NCBI GenBank assembly: GCA_900557555.1 | Contig: USTH01000026.1 | Span: forward strand, 1-20,337 | Length of the DNA: 20,337 nucleotides | Origin: an uncultured Prevotellaceae bacterium | GTDB taxonomy: Bacteria > Bacteroidota > Bacteroidia > Bacteroidales > Bacteroidaceae | Direction of reading: 5' to 3' | Shown here: piece by piece, positions 15,687 through 20,337 of the stretch | Layout of the letters: each line of letters starts with the position of its first letter | Numbering within the stretch: position 1 is the first letter of the stretch | Program-made: the position numbers and the translations under genes | The notes under the pieces: generated by a model | What the model was told of the DNA's origin: nothing | What the model saw: only the letters and a program-made list of their open reading frames with translations | Databases searched by the model: none

Positions 15687-17945
15687 TTATGTTGTTGTTT
15701 TCCTTTTTGCCGAGTCGTTTTTCAGCGAGTCTTTGCTGTGTGGTTTTATGGTGTCGTTGACCATGACGGCTGTCTTTGATGCGGTTTTACGTTTGTTCGT
15801 ACAGCCGAGAGTTAGTATGATTTGCTCGTTTGCCTTGATGACGTGTCCTGGCGGCAGGCTTTGCGAGACTACCTTACCTGTTCCGTAGAATCTTACCTTG
15901 AGATGTCGCTTTTCCAGCAGAAACAGAGCATCTCTTGGACCCATGCCGGTGAGGTCAGGGACAGTTTTGTCGGCAAGTTTCTTTATTTCTACCTTCGCAT
16001 GGTTGTCTGCAATTTCCACTTTGCCCATCGGGTTGACCATTCCTGTGGAGTTCCAGTTGGCAGGTATTATGAAGCCAAGGTCGCTGAGAGCCCTACTTGA
16101 ATAAAGCAGGTTTGTGAAGTCGAGTTCTGGTGGGATGGAGTGTATGGAGTCAACATAGTCGTTGATGGTATATCGATTGCCTTGCGACATTACAAATTCG
16201 GCAATTTGCCTGAATACGGGGCCGCACATTCCTCCGCCCGAACCACTGCCTTTTTTGCGCATACATACTACGCAACTGTATCTTGGGTTATCAGCGGGAA
16301 AGAAGCCTGCAAATGTAATAAGGTGTTCTCCCATGTGGTCTTTTTCCTGCACCCTCGCTGTGCCGGTCTTGCCTGCCACCTGAAAGAACGGTGACCCTGC
16401 GGCACCGCCAAGTCCATCGCTCACTACCCACTTGAGGCATTGGGTGATATCATTAACCGTTTTTTGCGAGCACATGTGTTCCTTTATGGCTCGTGGTGGA
16501 TAATTTCGAATTACGTTGCCGTCGCGTGTGACGTGTGTCACCAGCCTTGGTCTCATCATTCTGCCTCCGTTGGCAATGCCGTTGTAGAATGAAAGCAGGC
16601 TTATTGGCGGCACCATGGTTGAGTAGCCGATGCTCATTGAGGCCATTGATGATGCAGACCAATATTCTCCCATGCTCTTCGGACTTGGAATCTTGGCTGT
16701 AGTATAGCCCGGAATGTCAAGGTGCATGTCTTCGGCAATGCCAAGTTTTACGACGTCATCGCAAAACTGCTGTTCGTTGGCTTTGCTGCCTCCATAGGCC
16801 TTGGTAATGAGTTTTATGACACCCACGTTGGACGAATAGCCCAGAATTTCGGGCAGGGTGATAATCTTGTTGCTTTTGTGAGATGCGTCTTTGATGGTGT
16901 GTCCGCCAACGGTGATGGCGCCACTTGTGCAGTCTGCGGTGGAGTTGATGTTGATACGTCCAGACTCAAGGGCAGCGGTCATTGATATGGTCTTAAAGAC
17001 AGAACCGGGCTGCATGAGTTGGCTTACCGCATAGTTGCGTATGTCGCTGTATGTTCCTTCCACTACCCTTTCCATATTTGCCATGGCTTTGATGTCACCA
17101 GTCTTGACTTCCATTAGTATTGCCACACCATACATTCCGTCGATTTCTTTCAGTTTCTGCACGAGTGCGTTCTCGCAGAAGTCCTGCATGTTAACATCAA
17201 TGGTGGTATGGAGGTCCGCCCCTGCCACCGCTTGACGGTCTACTACTGGCAGATACATGTTCATGGTTTTTACCTTGTGAGCCAGGCCCGGTGTGCCGCT
17301 TAGAAGTGAATCAAACTGCTTTTGCAATCCTGTGACGCCGTGTCCGGTCTCTCTATTCACGTCTCCCAATGTGCGTGCAGCAAGTGAACCGAACGGTTTC
17401 TCTATCTTCTTCTGTTCATCGGTGTGTAGTCCTGTCAAGTTGCGTGAGAGGTTGAAGAACGGCAACTTCTCAATTTCCTTATAATCAAGATATTTAATTC
17501 TTTTTGGATAGATGAGCCAATGTCGACTTCTTCTCTCGTGGCCTTCCAGAAGACGTTGCTTATACCAAGAGACAGATTTGTCGGGCAGAATTCTGTTGAG
17601 CCCCATGGCGATGCTGTCTATTTTGTTGAAGAAGAGGGAGTCCTTCCTATGTAGGAACTTCTGTTTGGTGACGGAATCCTCACAATATATGTTGTAGTCC
17701 ATATAGAGTTTGTATTCGGGCACATAAGTTGCGAGTAGCTGTCCATCGGCGGAAATGATATTGCCGCGGTTCACTGGTATGGGTGTACTCTTGATGACAC
17801 ATGTCTTGGCAATTTCTGCCCACTTTGTTCTTTCCGCAAACATGGTGTAGGCCGCACGCCCCACGATGATTATTCCTAAAATCGTGAGGAGTATGGATAT
17901 GACCATATATCTTCTGATGACCTGTTGGTTGGGGAAAGTCTTCAT
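15687..17945 (-). CDS. ftsI: Division-specific penicillin-binding protein (FtsI/PBP3) with PASTA domain
   Basis: 752 residues, a class B PBP that cross-links septal peptidoglycan, partner of FtsW. A single N-terminal membrane anchor lies at about 14-35, then the PBP dimerisation domain (about 55-240, with VNRGNIISADGQLLAT). The transpeptidase has nucleophile SVFK (Ser315-Lys318), SSN (371-373) and KTGTA (526-530). A PASTA domain follows (about 660-714: VPDLTGMGPRDALFLLEKRHLKVRFYG), then a Lys/Ser/Thr-rich tail (715-752). The PASTA domain is absent from E. coli FtsI but known in Spo VD-type proteins and, to my knowledge, in Bacteroidetes FtsI. It lies 20 bases before murE and 41 after the ftsL-like gene. 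Confidence 0.93.
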   Translation of the reverse strand: MKTFPNQQVIRRYMVISILLTILGIIIVGRAAYTMFAERTKWAEIAKTCVIKSTPIPVNRGNIISADGQLLATYVPEYKLYMDYNIYCEDSVTKQKFLHRKDSLFFNKIDSIAMGLNRILPDKSVSWYKQRLLEGHERRSRHWLIYPKRIKYLDYKEIEKLPFFNLSRNLTGLHTDEQKKIEKPFGSLAARTLGDVNRETGHGVTGLQKQFDSLLSGTPGLAHKVKTMNMYLPVVDRQAVAGADLHTTIDVNMQDFCENALVQKLKEIDGMYGVAILMEVKTGDIKAMANMERVVEGTYSDIRNYAVSQLMQPGSVFKTISMTAALESGRININSTADCTSGAITVGGHTIKDASHKSNKIITLPEILGYSSNVGVIKLITKAYGGSKANEQQFCDDVVKLGIAEDMHLDIPGYTTAKIPSPKSMGEYWSASSMASMSIGYSTMVPPISLLSFYNGIANGGRMMRPRLVTHVTRDGNVIRNYPPRAIKEHMCSQKTVNDITQCLKWVVSDGLGGAAGSPFFQVAGKTGTARVQEKDHMGEHLITFAGFFPADNPRYSCVVCMRKKGSGSGGGMCGPVFRQIAEFVMSQGNRYTINDYVDSIHSIPPELDFTNLLYSSRALSDLGFIIPANWNSTGMVNPMGKVEIADNHAKVEIKKLADKTVPDLTGMGPRDALFLLEKRHLKVRFYGTGKVVSQSLPPGHVIKANEQIILTLGCTNKRKTASKTAVMVNDTIKPHSKDSLKNDSAKRKTTT

Positions 17946-17986
17946 CTGTAGTGTTATCTTCTTTTTGCTTGCTGGTGCGTTGGGAC

Positions 17987-18505
17987 TTAATTGCTTTCTG
18001 TAATGATGGCTGGCTGCTTTTCAGATGGGGCGATGGTGTTTTGTGGGTTTGCTTCGAGTTGCTCCATGATGGTGCTTCGCCGACAATTTCGCATAAGTTC
18101 AGATGAGCGTGCCATGGCGTTGTAATGCACTTCCTTCAGTCTGTCTTTCAGTTTGTTGTTACGTATCATCTGTTCTTGGGCGTAATACCTGTTGCTTACG
18201 TATACAAATGCCAATACGACAAGCATTACAAGCCACAGGATATGTCTTCGAAGCCATTTTGTGGTCAGAATATCACCTCTGAGAATATAGAAGAAGCTGA
18301 AATCCGTTTTTTCGCCTTCATCGTCTGTAAACGATTCTATGAGTTTGCGGTGGGCGGCTTTGCTGTCAAGTTCCTCTTCGTCTTCTTCGTCCTCCGTGTT
18401 GTGCTCGGTTGGCGTAGCTTCCGGCATTATCAGTGGAATGAGTTGTTCTTCCTCCTGATTTGTAGTGTATCTGTCTTCTGTGTTGTCGTTCTCCGTCTTT
18501 TTCAT
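17987..18505 (-). CDS. FtsL-like cell division membrane protein
   Basis: 172 residues, in the position between rsmH and ftsI where ftsL is found in dcw clusters. It is a bitopic protein: a hydrophilic N-terminal part (1-85) with an acidic run (EDEEDEEELD, 38-47), one transmembrane helix (about 88-106, ILWLVMLVVLAFVYVSNRY), then a periplasmic helix (about 107-150, QEQMIRNNKLKDRLKEVHYNAMARSSEL) with spaced hydrophobic residues that suits a coiled coil like the FtsL-FtsB pair. FtsL normally activates FtsWI. Primary sequence similarity to E. coli FtsL is not visible; the call rests on topology and context and on the known Bacteroidetes FtsL-like family. The cytoplasmic tail is much longer than the roughly 35 residues in E. 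coli. Confidence 0.75.
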   Translation of the reverse strand: MKKTENDNTEDRYTTNQEEEQLIPLIMPEATPTEHNTEDEEDEEELDSKAAHRKLIESFTDDEGEKTDFSFFYILRGDILTTKWLRRHILWLVMLVVLAFVYVSNRYYAQEQMIRNNKLKDRLKEVHYNAMARSSELMRNCRRSTIMEQLEANPQNTIAPSEKQPAIITESN

Positions 18506-18512
18506 AGGGGCT

Positions 18513-19424
18513 CTATATTTTTTCGGCCACCCTCAGCTTTGCGCTGCGGCTGCGCGGGTTGTTTTGTTGTTCTTCGTCAGACGGAACTATCACCTTGTTG
18601 TTTACGGCCTTGAGGGGTTTGATGACGTTTCCGTAGAAGTCTTGGTCTATCTTGCCCTCTATGTTGCCTGTCTTTATGATGTTCTTAACCATTCGGTCTT
18701 CGAGTGAGTGGTAGGTCAGCACTACAAGTCTACCTCCAGGTTTGAGCAGCTGCACGGCTCCCATGAGCATTTCTTTAAGTGCGTCCATTTCGTGGTTGAC
18801 CTCAATGCGCAGCGCTTGGAAAATTTTTGCAAGGTCCTTTTTGCGGCGTGTTTTATTGGTGGTGCGTTCAACGGTGTTAAGGAAGTCGTTGACAGTCAAG
18901 ATTTCGTGTTTGCTGCGCTCCCTGACGATGGCGTTTGCTATCTGCCGTGAATTATGCAGTTCGCCGTAGATGTAGAAAATCTGTGCAAGCAGCTCTTCGC
19001 TGTAGGTGTTGACCACCTGTGAGGCTGTCAAGGCGGCCTTGCTGTTCATGCGCATGTCAAGTGGGCCGTCTCCTCTGAATGAAAAGCCCCGTGTGGGGTC
19101 GTCAAAGTGATGGCTTGACACTCCGAGGTCTGCCAACAGACCGTCAATGTGTGTCACGCCATAGTAGCGCATCCAGTTCTTGAGAAATCTGAAGTTGCTG
19201 TATATCAGAGTGAAGTTGCTGTCGGTAGGTCTGTTGTTGAAAGTGTCGGTGTCCTGGTCAAAACTGTACAAGTGGCCGCTGCCATGCATGGCCTGCAGCA
19301 TGGCGCGCGAGTGGCCTCCTCCGCCGAAGGTCACGTCAACCCAGTTGCCGCCCTCTTTAATGTTAAGGGCATCAATGCAGGGCTGCAGAAGAACTGGTGT
19401 GTGATAGTTCGTTTCGGAACTCAT
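18513..19424 (-). CDS. rsmH: 16S rRNA (cytosine(1402)-N4)-methyltransferase RsmH
   Basis: 303 residues, a normal length. It methylates N4 of C1402 in the 16S rRNA decoding centre using S-adenosylmethionine. Family motifs: YHTPVLLQPCIDAL (7-20), the SAM-binding WVDVTFGGGGHSRAML (28-43), FDQDTD (55-60), LLADLGVSSHHFDDPTRGFSFR with GPLDMRMN, LAKIFQALRIEVNHEM, VLTYHSLEDRMVK and the C-terminal NPRSRSAKLRVAEK. It is also called MraW and is almost always beside mraZ, as here, 12 bases downstream; the ftsL-like gene follows after 7 bases. Confidence 0.96.
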   Translation of the reverse strand: MSSETNYHTPVLLQPCIDALNIKEGGNWVDVTFGGGGHSRAMLQAMHGSGHLYSFDQDTDTFNNRPTDSNFTLIYSNFRFLKNWMRYYGVTHIDGLLADLGVSSHHFDDPTRGFSFRGDGPLDMRMNSKAALTASQVVNTYSEELLAQIFYIYGELHNSRQIANAIVRERSKHEILTVNDFLNTVERTTNKTRRKKDLAKIFQALRIEVNHEMDALKEMLMGAVQLLKPGGRLVVLTYHSLEDRMVKNIIKTGNIEGKIDQDFYGNVIKPLKAVNNKVIVPSDEEQQNNPRSRSAKLRVAEKI

Positions 19425-19436
19425 GGCGTGAGTGGG

Positions 19437-19901
19437 TTAAAGGGTTTGGCGTGGGGTCATGATTTCTTGAATAGCCTGAGCAAAGTCGCTGTCACTTGCC
19501 TGTTGTGCCAGTTGTTGTGTGCTCCATATCTCAATGGTGTTGTCCATTCCGACAAACGTAACACAATTCTCAATGTTGGCCATGCGCAGATATCTTTTTG
19601 GAATCAGCATGCGTCCGTTACTATCGAGTGATACCCATTCTGCATCGGTTACGTATTTACGCATCACGGCCTGTTCGTCTTTGTTCCACATGCTGAGTCG
19701 TGACCGTAGCTTGTCGAGCCTGCTGTACCATTCAGTCTCGGTATACAGCACAAGGCAATCTTCGAATATGTCCTTGCGCATCACAAGTTTCATCTCGCCG
19801 GAACTGCCAGCAATTTGCTGCAGGCTGCGGCGAAAGCTGGCAGGTATGAAAACCCGCCCCTTGCTGTCAAGCTTGGCCTCTATGGTGCCGATGAAACGCA
19901 T
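19437..19901 (-). CDS. mraZ: Transcriptional regulator MraZ
   Basis: 154 residues, the first gene of the dcw cluster. MraZ forms rings and, in E. coli, represses its own operon by binding TGGGN repeats in the promoter. Two AbrB-like half-domains are visible: LDSKGRVFIPASFR (11-24) and LDSNGRMLIPKRYL (92-105), both with the DxxGR-hydrophobic-IP core that forms the DNA-binding surface. The middle includes EDCLVLYTETEW (47-58), also typical. The TGGGG boxes upstream (19939-19973) fit its known site, which supports self-regulation here. The start at 19901 gives the standard MRFIGTIEAKLDSKGR opening. Confidence 0.95.
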   Translation of the reverse strand: MRFIGTIEAKLDSKGRVFIPASFRRSLQQIAGSSGEMKLVMRKDIFEDCLVLYTETEWYSRLDKLRSRLSMWNKDEQAVMRKYVTDAEWVSLDSNGRMLIPKRYLRMANIENCVTFVGMDNTIEIWSTQQLAQQASDSDFAQAIQEIMTPRQTL

Positions 19902-19933
19902 TCTGTTCTTTGTTTATAATGTGGTTTGATGGT

Positions 19934-19941
19934 CAAAATTA
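19934..19941 (-). promoter_or_regulatory. Candidate dcw operon promoter, -7 element
   Basis: TAATTTTG on the minus strand matches TAnnTTTG and lies 33 bases before the mraZ start codon. No TTTG is found 19 bases upstream; that place is filled by the TGGGG boxes. The most distal-proximal box (TGTAA) overlaps this element. Confidence 0.5.
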
Positions 19942-19973
19942 CACATTTCCCCACAATTCCCCACATAATTCCA
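19939..19973 (-). promoter_or_regulatory. MraZ-type operator: four boxes at 10-bp intervals
   Basis: On the minus strand, five-base boxes each separated by five bases: TGGAA (19973-19969), TGGGG (19963-19959), TGGGG (19953-19949) and TGTAA (19943-19939). The two central boxes are perfect TGGGN sites with a five-base spacer, the arrangement known for E. coli MraZ; the outer two are degenerate but in exact phase. The array covers the region where the -33 promoter element should be. Confidence 0.75.
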
Positions 19974-20059
19974 TAATAATTTTTCAACTTTCTTCTTGTA
20001 TTTCTAAAAAAAAGTTGTAATCAGTTGTTTTTCAGCCTTAAAAAGCAAAGAGTCTTGAG

Positions 20060-20071
20060 GTGGGGAATTGT
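20060..20071 (+). repeat. Inverted copy of the operator core
   Basis: GTGGGGAATTGT on the plus strand is the exact 12-base reverse complement of plus-strand 19953-19964, which lies in the MraZ boxes. The copies are 107 bp apart. Only one TGGGG box is present here; the adjacent 10-bp phases do not match. Confidence 0.55.
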
Positions 20072-20263
20072 TCTGCGTGACATTCAAAAAATGATAGGGG
20101 CAGTGTCAAGCAACCCGACGTTCCAATCTGGGTTGAGCGTCAGATTTATGCTTCGTTTCCGCAGGTAATAGGGGCGTTTGATAAGGTTGAGGCTGGATGG
20201 CAAAGCGTTTAGTCTCAAACGAAAAAAAATGAAGAAAATCCTCTTTTTACAATAAGAAAATGC

Positions 20264-20271
20264 TAATTTTG
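20264..20271 (+). promoter_or_regulatory. Possible outward promoter -7 element
   Basis: TAATTTTG on the plus strand fits TAnnTTTG and lies inside a perfect palindrome, ATTTTGCAAAAT (20266-20277). No clear TTTG lies 19 bases upstream, only a T run (20244-20248). It would serve a gene beyond the window edge. Confidence 0.25.
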
Positions 20272-20337
20272 CAAAATAATATCACTACTGTCCCGTTAAA
20301 GTGGACTAATCGGTCTTTGAAATAATTGAATTACAGT

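Larger units (their letters stand above)
19902..20337. other. Control region upstream of mraZ
   Basis: 436 bases with no credible coding sequence. From left: the mraZ leader, a TAnnTTTG element and MraZ boxes (19934-19973), an AT-rich stretch with a 7-bp stem CAACTTT/AAAGTTG (19985-19991/20011-20017), an inverted copy of the box sequence (20060-20071), a 6-bp stem CAACCC/GGGTTG (20111-20116/20130-20135), and a TAATTTTG element on the plus strand (20264-20271) that could drive a gene beyond the window. I see nothing recognisable in 20136-20263. Confidence 0.55.

Noticed and set aside
18125..18613. A 162-codon plus-strand open frame opposite the ftsL-like gene and the rsmH end
   Set aside because: Its Phe/Val/Cys-rich composition is what results from reading the acidic and Lys-rich coding strand backwards; no promoter or domain supports it.
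19985..20017. CAACTTT/AAAGTTG stem as a terminator for an upstream gene
   Set aside because: The stem is only 7 bp, AT-rich, with a 19-base loop in a very AT-rich region; it is likely to arise by chance.
1..20337. CRISPR arrays, prophage, toxin-antitoxin or defence genes, riboswitches
   Set aside because: No spaced direct repeats, no integrase, portal or nuclease genes, and no leader matching a known riboswitch were seen; every coding region belongs to a known core family.

Overview
The window looks like chromosomal core genome from a member of the Bacteroidales, most likely Prevotella or a close relative. The evidence is the Bacteroidetes-type promoter core (TTTG, about 19 bases, TAnnTTTG), starts without recognisable Shine-Dalgarno sequences, a two-gene KorAB 2-oxoacid:ferredoxin oxidoreductase, MraY and cyclophilin proteins with extra insertions, and an FtsL-like protein with a long acidic cytoplasmic tail. 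The genus is an inference; there is no rRNA here to confirm it.

Layout, left to right. (1) 2-1102, plus strand: the 3' part of an ABC-F ATPase gene of the Uup type, cut by the window edge. (2) 1193-2499, minus: prmC then recX, overlapping by ATGA and converging on the ABC-F gene. (3) 2631-4595, minus: gyrB, with a clear intrinsic terminator after it. (4) 4797-7678, minus: korA (gamma-alpha fusion) and korB, ending in a strong hairpin. (5) 8012-8373, minus: tRNA-Glu(UUC) followed by rpsT, with the best promoter in the window and a textbook terminator. (6) 8703-19901, minus: about 11.2 kb of co-directional, tightly packed genes in the order mraZ, rsmH, ftsL-like, ftsI (with PASTA), murE, mraY, murD, ftsW, secreted cyclophilin, recO. 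(7) 19902-20337: the control region of that cluster, with an MraZ-type operator of 10-bp-phased TGGGN boxes overlapping a TAnnTTTG element, then sequence without recognisable genes.

How the genes work together. The long cluster is the division and cell wall (dcw) operon. MraZ is its own repressor, RsmH modifies 16S rRNA, MurE and MurD build the UDP-MurNAc-peptide (MurE carries the meso-diaminopimelate motif), MraY moves the precursor to the lipid carrier, and FtsW plus FtsI polymerise and cross-link septal peptidoglycan, with the FtsL-like protein as the expected membrane scaffold. The cluster stops at ftsW: the usual next genes (murG, murC, ftsQ, ftsA, ftsZ) are absent and a periplasmic cyclophilin and recO follow instead. 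The other units are housekeeping: translation (prmC, rpsT, tRNA-Glu, ABC-F), DNA topology and repair (gyrB, recX, recO) and anaerobic carbon metabolism (korAB).

I found no phage, CRISPR array, complete mobile element, toxin system or unknown gene cluster. The most interesting material is regulatory: the MraZ operator with a distant inverted copy, the truncated dcw order, and several structured intergenic elements.
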